Below are positions 8,712 through 18,127 of a DNA stretch of 64,000 nt, in pieces. The notes below the pieces were generated by a model. That model was not told the origin of the DNA and did not search any database. It was given only the letters and a program-made list of their open reading frames with translations. The DNA is from ECT2AJA-110-A sp035399845 (GTDB lineage: Bacteria > Planctomycetota > Phycisphaerae > UBA1845 > UTPLA1). The stretch's first letter is position 1. Every line of letters begins with the position of its first letter. The stretch is taken from NCBI GenBank assembly GCA_035399845.1, contig DAOPJV010000029.1, positions 13,164 to 77,163 of the forward strand. Reading direction: 5' to 3'. A program made the position numbers and the translations under genes.

Positions 8712-9758
8712 ATGACGACTGGACGGAAGATCCGTCTGACCAGCTACGCCAATTGTGCGGGTTGAGCCGGCAAGCTCCCTGTGGAGTCGATGACGCAGGT
8801 GCTGCGTCAGTTGCCGAAACCCAATCATCCGGACCTGCTGGTCGGCCATGAGCACTTTGATGACGCGGGCGTATTCCGCCTCGACAGCCATACTGCGCTC
8901 GTTCAGACGCTCGATTTCTTTCCGCCGCTCGTTGACGATCCTTTCACGTTCGGACGCATCGCCGCCGCCAACGCCCTTTCGGATGTGTACGCAATGGGCG
9001 GCGAACCCATGACGGCCATGAACATCGTCGGCTTTCCCGACAAGGTCCTGCCCGCGGAGGTCCTCGGCGACATCCTGCGCGGCGGCGCCGAGCGCGTCGC
9101 GGCGGCCGGCGCCGTCATCGTCGGCGGACACAGCGTTCGCGACGAGGAAGTCAAATACGGTCTCTCCGTCACAGGACGCGTTCATCCCGATCGCGTCGTG
9201 ACAAACGCCGGCGCCCGCCCCGGCGACAAACTCGTGCTCACGAAGCCGCTCGGCAGCGGCACACTCACGAGCGCCGCCAAGGCGGAGAAAATGCCAGAGG
9301 CGGATCTCGCCGAAGCCATCGATGTCATGACGGAACTCAACAGGAGCGCCCGCGACGCCATGGTCGCCGCCGGCGTGACGGGCGCGACGGATGTCACCGG
9401 CTTCGGTCTCGTCGGCCACGCCTTCGAGATTGCGGACGCCAGTCGCGTCGGCATTCGCATTGAGGCGCACGCGGTTCCGCTGATGCGCCGCGCTCGTGAG
9501 TTCGCCGAGCAGAAGATCCTCACGCGGGCCCACAAGGCGACAATCGATTATCTCGGTCCTCGCCTGCGCGTCGGCGCCGTTGACGATGTCCTGAAGGGCC
9601 TGCTGTGCGACGCCCAGACCTCCGGCGGCCTGCTCATCGCGATCGCGTCGGATCGCCTCGACGCCCTTCTCGAGCAGATTGACGCGTGCGGCGTGCGCTG
9701 GAGCGCCATCATCGGCGAGGTCGTCGAAGCGGACGCGCCGTTCGTCGAGCTTTTCTGA
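8712..9758 (+). CDS. selD: Selenide, water dikinase, selenocysteine-containing (UGA at 8763)
   Basis: SelD makes selenophosphate from selenide and ATP, for selenocysteine and selenouridine synthesis. A plain reading stops at TGA 8763-8765, but the frame on both sides is SelD. Residues 1-17 read MTTGRKIRLTSYANCAG, then UGA, then AGKLPVESMTQVL. In SelD the active-site Cys or Sec lies in exactly this LTSYxxxxGCxxK motif, followed by the catalytic Lys. I therefore call a 348-residue selenoprotein with Sec at residue 18. Later landmarks are GRIAAANALSDVYAMGGEP, VVGGHS-like IVGGHSVRDEEVKYGLSVTG and the C-terminal AQTSGGLLIAI. A small hairpin follows the UGA (see separate entry). If read as two pieces, it would be wrongly annotated as a truncated gene starting at the GTG at 8781. 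Confidence 0.93.
8775..8786 (+). promoter_or_regulatory. Candidate bacterial SECIS hairpin
   Basis: CTCC and GGAG pair around loop CTGT, nine bases after the UGA codon of selD. The loop is about 14-17 bases from the UGA and contains GU, near the range known for bacterial SECIS elements. The stem is short (4-5 bp), so the fold needs checking. Confidence 0.45.
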
Positions 9759-9856
9759 GACCCACTGACTTCAGAGATCAAGCTGCGACGCCAGCGTGTC
9801 CCATGGGCGGACCGCGTCGCGATCGCCCGACACGACGAGTCGTGCGCCCGCCGCAC

Positions 9857-9929
9857 GCACGCCAAAGGCGTGCAACATGCCGAGCCCAGGGCAAGTGCAG
9901 CCCGCAACGCGGGCAAACGCAGCCCTGGG
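9857..9929. repeat. Cluster of three palindromes between the convergent genes selD and GH38 (gap 9759-10118)
   Basis: GCACGCC-AAA-GGCGTGC lies at 9857-9873. It is followed by an outer stem CCCAGGGC (9885-9892) with GCCCTGGG (9922-9929), which encloses a hairpin GCCCGC-AAC-GCGGGC (9900-9914). Two of the three have the same short-arm, 3-nt-loop layout as elements E and F. Possible bidirectional terminator or REP-like repeat. No gene is seen in the rest of this 360-base gap apart from the terminator at its right end. Confidence 0.6.
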
Positions 9930-10054
9930 GCCCGTAACGGCGCATGAATTGAGCACTGAAAGTGCGAAACAACAGTCCTGGCGTTACTCCGTGCAGGGCC
10001 GTCCAAGTCGTATCGACAGCATGAGTGGGTTTCCCGGCATTCCGAGTTGAGCGC

Positions 10055-10092
10055 AAAAAAAGGGGCGCGCCTCGAAGCCTCGAGGCGCGCCC
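10055..10092 (-). terminator. Rho-independent terminator of the alpha-mannosidase gene
   Basis: A 13-bp perfect stem (10063-10075 with 10080-10092, GGGCGCGCC... pairing) with loop AGCC is followed, on the minus strand, by seven U residues (A-run 10055-10061). It lies 26 bases beyond the stop codon. It is the clearest intrinsic terminator in the window. Confidence 0.9.
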
Positions 10093-10118
10093 TTCACAGC
10101 GTCACGCAACGAACGGAG

Positions 10119-13100
10119 CTAATTCGCCGCGTGTATATCAATCTCTGTAAAGAAGGTGCCGTCACCAACGTCCTCAACGGCCCAGAGGAGCCAGTGATAC
10201 GGGCCCAGTTCGCCCTTCTTGCCCGTAATCGTGGAACCGTGCTTCTGACCGTCGCCGAGCTTTCGCGTGTCTACGACGCCGAGCAGTTCCCAGTCCGTGT
10301 CCTTGTTCGGCTCAATGCCGGGATCCGGCATCTTGTCGCCCTTCGCCCCCCACACGGAAAAAAACTGGGGGGCCCTCCCCGCATAGTGCCATGAGTAGGT
10401 GTTGATCCGGTCGATCCTCACGTTCTTTCCGAGGTCGCAGTAGAAGCGACCGGCGTTGTCGTACCAGACGCAGCGGCTCGTATCGTCCCGGTTCTGGGCG
10501 ACGACACCGTCGTTCAGTCGCGGGAACTTGTCCCCGACGGCGCCCGAGCGGCCGTGCGGTCGCCAGTCACCCGCCTTGTTGTCGACATAGTGGAACTCAA
10601 CGTTGTGCTTCGCGTTCGCATCGGCGAAATCGTTGTCGACCGGCGCGCCCATCGAGAGGGCCTCGAACGTCGGCTTGCGATCCAGGGCGACGTTGCCGAG
10701 CGCTTCCTTGTTGTCGAAGACGGCCGGCGGAGGCGGCGGATAGACGTGTCGCATTTCGATCGGCTCGCGACCCGTGAAGTCGTCGTACAGCGGCGCCGCG
10801 GGCGTCACCAGGTCGTTGTCGTTCTGGGCGACGCTGACCGCGAACACGCGAATCTTCGGATTGTCGGGCAGCGTCACTGAGTTGGCGCCCTCCGGCAGAT
10901 CGAAGCCGTACTTGAACAGGTAGCTGAACTGATAGGCCTCGTTGCCGTGCTCGGGATGATGGCGATGCGTGGCGAACCAGGCAATCTCGTCGCGCTTGAT
11001 GTAGCCCTTGTTGATCGCCGTGACCTTGCCGTTGCACGTGAAGTCGACCTTCTTGAACTCCGTGTCCCAGACGCGATCGTCCCACTGACCCACGAAGCCC
11101 GTCCAGTTCTGCACGTTCCACTTCTGAGTCTTTCCGCCGATGGCCAGCTCGGCTGTCGTATCACCGTCGGCCGCCGCGAGCAGATAGACGCGGTTGTACG
11201 GACCCGCGGGCAGTTCGATCGTCTGGCCGGAGCAGGCGATCGCATTGTCGACGCCCTTGCCCGACGAACCGAACTGGAAACCGACGCCGTCGACGACGAG
11301 TCGCTGCGGCAGCATCTCGCCCGGAAGCGAACGGCCTTCGGCGTCGATGGCGCCGTCACCGCGATCGTTGTCCGTCGAGACGCAGTCCGTGTTGTATTCC
11401 AGCTTGACCGTCTTGAATCGCGGATCGTCAAACGTATTGCCCGCCTTTGCGAGCTTGACGACAAACGTGCGCGGCAGGAACGGCGTCACGCTGGTCGCAA
11501 TCCGGCCGTCCACGACGCTGGCGTCGCCGATGCGTCGCTCCTGGCCGTCCGCCTCGAAGGCGCTGACGACTTTGGCGCCGAATTCGATCGTCGCATCGCC
11601 GGAGCGGCCCGCGATTTCCTGAACGCGGACGACATAGGCGTCCTTGTCCTCTTCGGCGCACTTGAGCGCCCGGATCGCAACGTACGGTGACGAGGTCTTC
11701 GCCATGGCGAACTGCCTGCCATGCGATCCCGCGTGCTTCGGCGCGACGAACGATCGCAGCGGCTGGTTCAGCCGGCGGCCCTGCCACTCGCTCTGCGCGG
11801 CGACGTGATCGCCCTTGTGGCCGTAAACCGCATAGAGAATGTCGTGTCGCCCCCAGTCCTGGCTGTGCTGATCCATGTAGCCTTCGCGCACGCCCGGGGA
11901 GTAGAGCAGTGTCAGGCGAACCTTGTCGTCCGCCGGCTTGTCCGACCCGAACTTCGAGTCTTCCAGGATCGATACGCCGTACTCGCCGCTCGAATCCGTC
12001 AGGTCGAACCACTCGTGCGACGGCACTTCATACTTGACGGGGTTGTTGTTGGTGCGCTCGATCGTGCCCATGCCCCAGTTGTACGTCGCATTTTCGTTGG
12101 AGACAGTCAGCGGGAAGGCGGCTCGCAGCGCGCACTCGGCGGACTGCCAGTCGATCTTGTTCTTGAATTCGACGCGCTTTCCGGCGTCGCCGCCCGACAG
12201 GCGGATTGTCTGCCTGATGATCGAGTCGCGCGACGCGCGTTCGACCTCGATCGCAACGCGGACGGGACCATTTTCGACCACGCGGATCTTGGCGGGACCT
12301 TCGACCTTGCCTTCGATGGGCTTCTGGCGATCGGCCCAGTCCATGTTCCACGCCGGCCAGTTGCGAGGTCGTTCATAGGTGAATTCGAGCGTCGCCGGCG
12401 AACCGAGCAGCTCACGATTGCCGTTGGCCTTGTCCTTGATGCTGGCCACGTCGCCCTCGTCGTTGAGCGTGACGACGTAGTTCGCATTCTCCAGTCGCTT
12501 CTCCGACACCTTCAGGCCGCTGGCGCCGGCCGAGCCCTTGCCGTCCGGATTGACGCTGAAGACGCTCCAGCTGACGGCCGGAACCTTCGCCAGGAAGAGA
12601 ATCGAGGCGGTATTGCCGTCCACGTTGACGACCTGGGAAGGAACTTCCCTGCCATCGGGCCCCGTGACTTTGACGGCGCGAACCGGTGAATCGAACGTGA
12701 CGCTCGCTTCGACGACATCCTCGCGCTCGGCGCCGATCGGGTTATAGACGACCAGCGGCAGGCCTTCGACGTTCGTGTCCAGCGCTCGCGACACGGCGCC
12801 GACGGAATCCGCCAGAACGCCCGCGAAGTGATTGCTGGCGACGATTTCGTCGTTCCAGGAGTAGTTGTAAGCCTTCGGGAGACTCGTGCCGGGAAGAATG
12901 TCGTGCATCTGGTTGGCCAGGGTGCGCACCCAGCCACGATGGAGGCGTTCGACCGGATAGTCGGCCCCGCCCAGCCAGTCAGCGGCGACGGCCGCGCGCT
13001 CCGCGGCGTCGGCCAGCAGTTCGTTCTTCCGGTTCCAGCGCTTCATGTAGGACTCGGAGGTCAGCGTGCCGGCGGAGTGTTCCGTCAGCAGCAGGTCGCC

Positions 13101-14018
13101 CTTGTAGCGCGGCAGTCGATCCTTCATCGACGACGTGATGTCCTTGTACATCTGGTCCGACGCTTCCAGGACGATCTTGATCGGTCCTTCCGTGTCGTTC
13201 ATGCTGGCGACGTAGTTCTTTACGTCCTTCTCCTTCGGCGCGCCGCCCTGGTCGCCGACGCCGTAGTAGTGGAAGTCCGTCCAGACGCCGTACTTCTCGC
13301 CGTTGTCGTTGACCCGCTTGACCCATTTTTCATTCGTGTTGATACGACCATCGACGCCGCCGGCGTAGGCGCCGGGATCCAGCGCCGCGATGATGCCGTG
13401 TCCGTCGGGGCCTTCCCAGACACCGACCTTGAAGGGGATGCCCACGGCCGAGCCCCACGTCAGCTTCTGCGTGCTGAAGCCCTTGAGACCGCAGTGGGCC
13501 CAGATGGAGGGCATCGACGCCGGAAAGCCGAAGCAGTCCGGGAGCATGTAGTCGACGCTCTCCTTGTTGAATGCGCGTCGAAAGTACTGGTTGCCGTAGA
13601 GAACCTGTCGGATCGTCGCTTCGGCTGAAGGGACGTTCACATCGCCTTCATCGACACTGGAGCCGGAGACAAACCAACGTCCCTCGTCGATGTACTTCTT
13701 CAGGCGCTCGAACTTCTCCGGGTAATACTCCTCCATCATTTCGTAGCGAACGGAGCCCGTGAAGTTGAACGTGTAACCCGGGTACTTCTCAAACCGATCG
13801 AAGTTGTGATCGAGCGTGTCGCGGACATACTCGTCGATCGTCGTCTGGAAATCCCATCGCCACTGCGTATCGAGATGCGCGTAGCCGATGCAGTAGAGCA
13901 CCTTCTCCTTCGACAGGTCGTACTTCGGCTTTGCGTCCTTCGCCTTTTCGTCGGCGGCATGCAGCGTCGCGCATGCCAGCAAAGTCAGCCCCCAGACAAT
14001 GTGTGAGTGTTTTCGCAT
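10119..14018 (-). CDS. Secreted glycoside hydrolase family 38 alpha-mannosidase
   Basis: A 1299-residue protein with a signal peptide (MRKHSHIVWGLTLLACATLHAA). The GH38 N-terminal domain begins at about residue 35 with IGYAHLDTQWRWDF, whose HxD residues bind the catalytic metal. The nucleophile is Asp161 in MLPDCFGFP. The middle region (about 350-700) contains the three-helix and beta-sandwich domains of the family (LANQMHDILPGTSLPKAY is a conserved GH38 stretch). The last 400 residues hold extra beta-rich modules, including one near the end (VRIDRINTYSWHYAGRAPQFFSVWGA) that looks like a discoidin/F5-F8 carbohydrate-binding fold. Expected role: removal of alpha-mannose from glycans outside the cytoplasm. 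It ends in a strong terminator and appears monocistronic. Confidence 0.93.
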   Translation of the reverse strand: MRKHSHIVWGLTLLACATLHAADEKAKDAKPKYDLSKEKVLYCIGYAHLDTQWRWDFQTTIDEYVRDTLDHNFDRFEKYPGYTFNFTGSVRYEMMEEYYPEKFERLKKYIDEGRWFVSGSSVDEGDVNVPSAEATIRQVLYGNQYFRRAFNKESVDYMLPDCFGFPASMPSIWAHCGLKGFSTQKLTWGSAVGIPFKVGVWEGPDGHGIIAALDPGAYAGGVDGRINTNEKWVKRVNDNGEKYGVWTDFHYYGVGDQGGAPKEKDVKNYVASMNDTEGPIKIVLEASDQMYKDITSSMKDRLPRYKGDLLLTEHSAGTLTSESYMKRWNRKNELLADAAERAAVAADWLGGADYPVERLHRGWVRTLANQMHDILPGTSLPKAYNYSWNDEIVASNHFAGVLADSVGAVSRALDTNVEGLPLVVYNPIGAEREDVVEASVTFDSPVRAVKVTGPDGREVPSQVVNVDGNTASILFLAKVPAVSWSVFSVNPDGKGSAGASGLKVSEKRLENANYVVTLNDEGDVASIKDKANGNRELLGSPATLEFTYERPRNWPAWNMDWADRQKPIEGKVEGPAKIRVVENGPVRVAIEVERASRDSIIRQTIRLSGGDAGKRVEFKNKIDWQSAECALRAAFPLTVSNENATYNWGMGTIERTNNNPVKYEVPSHEWFDLTDSSGEYGVSILEDSKFGSDKPADDKVRLTLLYSPGVREGYMDQHSQDWGRHDILYAVYGHKGDHVAAQSEWQGRRLNQPLRSFVAPKHAGSHGRQFAMAKTSSPYVAIRALKCAEEDKDAYVVRVQEIAGRSGDATIEFGAKVVSAFEADGQERRIGDASVVDGRIATSVTPFLPRTFVVKLAKAGNTFDDPRFKTVKLEYNTDCVSTDNDRGDGAIDAEGRSLPGEMLPQRLVVDGVGFQFGSSGKGVDNAIACSGQTIELPAGPYNRVYLLAAADGDTTAELAIGGKTQKWNVQNWTGFVGQWDDRVWDTEFKKVDFTCNGKVTAINKGYIKRDEIAWFATHRHHPEHGNEAYQFSYLFKYGFDLPEGANSVTLPDNPKIRVFAVSVAQNDNDLVTPAAPLYDDFTGREPIEMRHVYPPPPPAVFDNKEALGNVALDRKPTFEALSMGAPVDNDFADANAKHNVEFHYVDNKAGDWRPHGRSGAVGDKFPRLNDGVVAQNRDDTSRCVWYDNAGRFYCDLGKNVRIDRINTYSWHYAGRAPQFFSVWGAKGDKMPDPGIEPNKDTDWELLGVVDTRKLGDGQKHGSTITGKKGELGPYHWLLWAVEDVGDGTFFTEIDIHAAN

Positions 14019-14171
14019 CAGTCTCCCTCTGTAGGAAAGTTGCCCGCCATGACGCCGCCACAGTCGGCGGTGAAGCGTCGTTTCGATCGACGGAATTCAC
14101 ATTCCGCCGCCCCCGGGTTGAATCAGTTGAAATCGCACAGGACCTCAAAATACCGCGCGTCAGACATCGCC

Positions 14172-16712
14172 TCAGGACTGCGTTGTCATCGCCGGAATTT
14201 CGCCAAGCGAGGTCGATATCGCGTTGTAGAGCGCGTCCGCGCCGGATGCGCCCGCAACGGCCTCGCGGAACTGATCGTCCATGATGCGAACGGCCAGTGT
14301 CTTGAGGACATCCATGTATTCCGTCGCCGCCGCCGACTCGCGGACGGCCAGCAGGAAGACGAACCGCGTGGACGCGTCTTCATCGCCGTCCCAGTCAATC
14401 GGCTTGCGAAGCCGCGCCACGGCGATGCTGTTGGCCGTTACGAAATCGCTCTTGCAGTGCGGAACGGCAAAGCCGAAGCCGAGCCCCGTCGGCGTCGTTC
14501 GCTCGCGAACCCAGACGGACTGCTCCAGCTCGTGCGGCGTCTCCGTCCGTCCCGTGACATAGAGCCGATCGACCAGCCGCTTGATCGCCTCGGCGCGCGA
14601 CTCGCACGCCACATCGCAGATCACGAGACTGGGTTCCAGCAGCGTGCGGACGGCGCCACCGCCGTCGAACCGCCCGATCTGAGATCGAACGTCGTCCGCT
14701 GTCGTCGCCGACGCGACACTGTCCAGCAGCTCGACGCATTTGGCTTCATCGAGACCCGTCAGGCGCGATCGAACGCGACTCAGCGACTCGACGGTCATGC
14801 TCAGTTCTTCAAATCCCATGGCCAGCAGGAGCGGCGCCGCCAGCGGAGCGCCCGCCATTTCGCCGCACATGGCGAAGGGACGCTTCGCGCGATGGGCCGC
14901 GATACTGATCTGCCGCAACACACGGAGGAAGGCGGGCGCAAAAACATCGCCCAGCCGGGCCACGCGCGGATTCTCACGATCCGCCGCCGAGAAATACTGC
15001 GCCAGGTCATTCGTTCCGACGCTGAAGAAATCGGAGTGCTTCGCCAGCTGATCGATGATCCAGACGGCCGCCGGGACTTCGAGCATGACGCCGATCGGAA
15101 TCTCGCCGCCGCAATCGACGCCTTCCTCCGACAGCGCCGCCGCCAGTCGCGTCACGCGCTCGCGAACGGACTCGATCTCCTCCACGCGCGTGACCATCGG
15201 TACGAGGATCCGCACGTCGCCGAAAGCCCGCGCCCGCAGAATCGCCCGGATCTGGGCGTCGATGACCTCGGCGTAGTCGTCGTACATTCGCACGCCGCGC
15301 CAGCCCAGGAACGGGTTCGTCTCCGGCGCCACGGGCATGAACGCCAGCGGTTTGTCACCGCCGCAGTCGAACAGTCGGATCGTCAGCGGCTTGCCTTCAA
15401 GCGTCTCGGCGCCGCGCCGATAGACCTCGAACTGTTCCTCCTCTGTCGGCGCGGTTCGCCAGGCGCCGAACACCAGTTCTGTTCGCAGAAGACCAATTCC
15501 GCCGGCGCCCGCTTCCACGGCGCGCTCGATGTCCTCGATGGAGGAGGCGTTCGCCATCATGGAAACGCGACCCACGCGACCGTTGCCGCCGGCCGACGCC
15601 ACGCGCGCATTCTCGAAGCGCAGGCGATCCTTGATTCGCAGCCGCTCCAGGTCGTAATAGGTCCTGCAGCCATCCAGCGACCCCGTCGCGACGACGCCGG
15701 ACTCACCGTCCACGATTCCCCGTGAACCGATCAGGGTGCGCAGCAGCGCCGTCTCGACACCCACCAGCGTGGGAATGCCGCGCGACCTGGCCACGATCAC
15801 GACGTGCGCCGTCGAGGACGTTCCCCCCAGAACGAGGCCCCTGAGTTTTCCGAGATTCAGCGCGAGCAGTTCGCTCGCCAGCAGTGTATCGGCGACGACA
15901 ATCGCGTCTTCCTGAATGTCCGGCAGCTCGGACACGACGTTCTCGCCATAGAGCTCGATGAGCACGTGGCGGCAGATGTCGTCGATGTCATCGGCGCGGG
16001 CGCTGAGGAGCGGATTGCCCGTCGCGCGGAGCATGTCGCTGAGCTCCTCACCGGCGATCAGGATCGCCCGGCCGGCGCTGCAGCGCTCGCGGCGGATCGC
16101 GTCGTCCACCTGCGCTCGGAACTGATCGTCCTCCATGATCGAGCGATGCGCTTCGATCACGTCGCGTTCGAGTCCGCGCGCGGCCTGGATTCGGGCCTCG
16201 AATCGGCCGACAACCCGTTCGATCGCCGTCACGGCCCGCATGCGTTCCCGTTCCAGGTCGGCAATCGCCCCCATCGCCGAATCCGGCAGCGTGACTTCGC
16301 GATGCAGATCGACCAGCCGGCCCTCGCCGACGCCGCCCACGACGGGGACGCCGCGCAGGTAGTCGGCGCCGCTGTCCTCGAGCATCGGGCTCAGCGGAAT
16401 CCCGCCGCGACTCATGTCGATTGCGGGCAGCGCCGAATCACAATGGGGGAATTCCACTTCCAGAAACTGCGTCAACGATGCGTGTGCGGCCGCCTCGTCT
16501 TCGCCTTCAATGAGGACGCGATAGGCGTCATCGTGTCGAAGGTCCAGCGTGATCGAAGACAGCGGGCTCTTGGCGTTGGCCCGCTTGCCGCTGCTCTCGT
16601 TGACGAGCGTTATCGACGCGCCGAATTGCCGCGCCTGCGCCGACAGCAATGCTGCGGGACGCGCGTGCAGCCCATTGGGCAACGGACAGCGTTGTCGAAT
16701 CTCAAGCGCCAT
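14172..16712 (-). CDS. PTS multiphosphoryl transfer protein: HPr - Enzyme I - EIIA(Fru) fusion
   Basis: An 846-residue fusion carrying the whole soluble phosphorelay of the fructose PTS. Residues 1-88 are HPr, with the phospho-His at 16 in GLHARPAA. Residues of about 115-690 are Enzyme I: phospho-His303 in STAHVVIVARSRGIPTLVG, LLRTELVFGAW in the PEP-binding barrel, and MCGEMAG with the catalytic Cys. The loop before the Enzyme I His is GGTSSTAH, two residues longer than the usual GGxTSH. Residues of about 695-846 are EIIA(Fru), with its phospho-His at 752 (GFAVPHCKS). Domain order matches known FPr/FryA-like proteins, although those vary. It lies 30 bases after the EIIB gene and is last in the operon. 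Confidence 0.93.
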   Translation of the reverse strand: MALEIRQRCPLPNGLHARPAALLSAQARQFGASITLVNESSGKRANAKSPLSSITLDLRHDDAYRVLIEGEDEAAAHASLTQFLEVEFPHCDSALPAIDMSRGGIPLSPMLEDSGADYLRGVPVVGGVGEGRLVDLHREVTLPDSAMGAIADLERERMRAVTAIERVVGRFEARIQAARGLERDVIEAHRSIMEDDQFRAQVDDAIRRERCSAGRAILIAGEELSDMLRATGNPLLSARADDIDDICRHVLIELYGENVVSELPDIQEDAIVVADTLLASELLALNLGKLRGLVLGGTSSTAHVVIVARSRGIPTLVGVETALLRTLIGSRGIVDGESGVVATGSLDGCRTYYDLERLRIKDRLRFENARVASAGGNGRVGRVSMMANASSIEDIERAVEAGAGGIGLLRTELVFGAWRTAPTEEEQFEVYRRGAETLEGKPLTIRLFDCGGDKPLAFMPVAPETNPFLGWRGVRMYDDYAEVIDAQIRAILRARAFGDVRILVPMVTRVEEIESVRERVTRLAAALSEEGVDCGGEIPIGVMLEVPAAVWIIDQLAKHSDFFSVGTNDLAQYFSAADRENPRVARLGDVFAPAFLRVLRQISIAAHRAKRPFAMCGEMAGAPLAAPLLLAMGFEELSMTVESLSRVRSRLTGLDEAKCVELLDSVASATTADDVRSQIGRFDGGGAVRTLLEPSLVICDVACESRAEAIKRLVDRLYVTGRTETPHELEQSVWVRERTTPTGLGFGFAVPHCKSDFVTANSIAVARLRKPIDWDGDEDASTRFVFLLAVRESAAATEYMDVLKTLAVRIMDDQFREAVAGASGADALYNAISTSLGEIPAMTTQS

Positions 16713-16742
16713 GGCTCGCGTTCGCTCGCTAGGTGTTCGGAA

Positions 16743-17042
16743 TCAACCCGCCAGCTGCGCGAAGATCCCCTGCGGGTTCTTGATCGCGCTCTGGACGGAC
16801 ACCTCGATCTTCCGCTTCCCTTCGAATCGATCGACCTGCTCAACGGCGATGTCGGCCGCGAGAATCACCGCGTCGGCGCTCTCGATGTCGGCCGCTGTCA
16901 GTTCATTTTCAATGCCCATCGAGCCCTGCGTCTCGACCTTGATCTCGTGCCCCAACGAGGCCGCCGACTTCTTCAGCTGCTCCGCAGCCATGTAAGTGTG
17001 GGCGATGCCCGTGGGGCACGCCGTGATCGCAACGATCTTCAT
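16743..17042 (-). CDS. PTS fructose-type EIIB
   Basis: A 99-residue EIIB domain as a stand-alone protein. The phosphorylated Cys lies in the N-terminal signature TACPTGIAHTYMAAEQL, and the rest follows the family (KVETQGSMGIENELT, DAVILAADIAVEQVDRFEGK). It takes phosphate from the EIIA domain of the fusion protein and passes it to sugar held by EIIC. Its start overlaps the EIIC stop by four bases (ATGA), which indicates translational coupling. Confidence 0.95.
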   Translation of the reverse strand: MKIVAITACPTGIAHTYMAAEQLKKSAASLGHEIKVETQGSMGIENELTAADIESADAVILAADIAVEQVDRFEGKRKIEVSVQSAIKNPQGIFAQLAG

Positions 17043-18127
17043 ACCGCCACTCCTTCACGTCTTCCGATCGATTTCAACGCGATGACCGACGCCGACGTCA
17101 CGATCATCCCGACGATGATGGCGACGACATACCACAATCCATGATCCACAACTGGCAGCACGATGGGACCGCCGTGCGGCGCGTGATCCTTGACGCCGAA
17201 CTGCATCGCCGTCATCGCCGCCGCCATGCTCCCCAGCATGATGCTCGGGATCACCCGGAGGGGATCCGACACTGCGAACGGAATCGCCCCCTCCGTAATC
17301 CCCATCATCCCCATGCCCAGCGCGGCGTATCCCGACTCCTGCTCGGTCTCCGTCCAGACTTTCCGGCGAATCAGCGTCGCCAGCCCGAGCCCCAGCGGCG
17401 GCGTGCAGATCGCCGCGGCCGTCGCCCCCATGATCATGGGATTGTCCTTGATCATGCTGAAACTAAAAAAGAAGGCGGCCTTGTTCACAGGACCGCCCAT
17501 ATCGAATGCAACCATCGCGCCGAGAACCGCCGCAAGAACCAGCGAGCTGCCACCTTGATGCTCGAGGTTCGTCAGCGCCGTGTTCATCGACACCATAATG
17601 TCGGAAATCGGGCCGCCCAGGACCTTCAGCATCAGCAGGCCGACGAACAGACCGGAGAAGACCGGGATGATCAGAATCGGGAGAATCGGCTTGATGAACT
17701 TGTGGCTCGGCACGAGCTTGAACAGGTTCACGAAGTGACCCGCGAAAATGCCAATGATAATCGCGCCCAGGAAGCCCGCCTTCGCCTCCGGGAGCCCTGG
17801 GACGCCGTCCATATCCACATTGCAGAACCAGCCGCCGATCATGCCGGCGACCAGGCCGGGACGCCCGGCGATCGCGAACGAGATGAATCCTGCAAGGACC
17901 GGCAGGAAGAGCCCGAACGAAGCCCCGCCAATGTCATTGATGATCTTGAAATACGGCGCGTTTTCAAAACTCGGCTGTTTGCCGGGGACCATCTCTGCGC
18001 CCATCAGGCTGATGGCGACGAGAATTCCGCCACAGGCAATGAACGGGACGACGTAGGAGACACCCGTCAGAAGGTACTGCTTATGTTTTCTTAATTGTTC
18101 GCGCATGAGAATCCGATCAGGCGGCAC
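17039..18127 (-). CDS. PTS fructose-type EIIC permease
   Basis: A 362-residue membrane protein with about nine hydrophobic helices. Fructose EIIC motifs are visible: YLLTGVSYVVPFIACGGILVAI, a GLVAGMIGG loop, DMGGPVNKAAFFFS and GITEGAIPFA. It transports and phosphorylates fructose or a related sugar with EIIB. The GTG start used here gives seven residues before an internal ATG at 18106; either could be right. A candidate promoter lies about 70 bases upstream. No fructose-1-phosphate kinase is next to it in the window. Confidence 0.93.
   Translation of the reverse strand: MPPDRILMREQLRKHKQYLLTGVSYVVPFIACGGILVAISLMGAEMVPGKQPSFENAPYFKIINDIGGASFGLFLPVLAGFISFAIAGRPGLVAGMIGGWFCNVDMDGVPGLPEAKAGFLGAIIIGIFAGHFVNLFKLVPSHKFIKPILPILIIPVFSGLFVGLLMLKVLGGPISDIMVSMNTALTNLEHQGGSSLVLAAVLGAMVAFDMGGPVNKAAFFFSFSMIKDNPMIMGATAAAICTPPLGLGLATLIRRKVWTETEQESGYAALGMGMMGITEGAIPFAVSDPLRVIPSIMLGSMAAAMTAMQFGVKDHAPHGGPIVLPVVDHGLWYVVAIIVGMIVTSASVIALKSIGRREGVAV

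Noticed and set aside
8763..8765. Premature stop making selD a pseudogene
   Set aside because: The TGA is at the known Sec position, the frame continues without shift, and both flanks match SelD. A nonsense mutation at exactly this codon is much less likely than selenocysteine.
14007..15725. Plus-strand frame of 572 codons opposite the PTS fusion gene
   Set aside because: Antisense shadow of a well-supported Enzyme I coding region.
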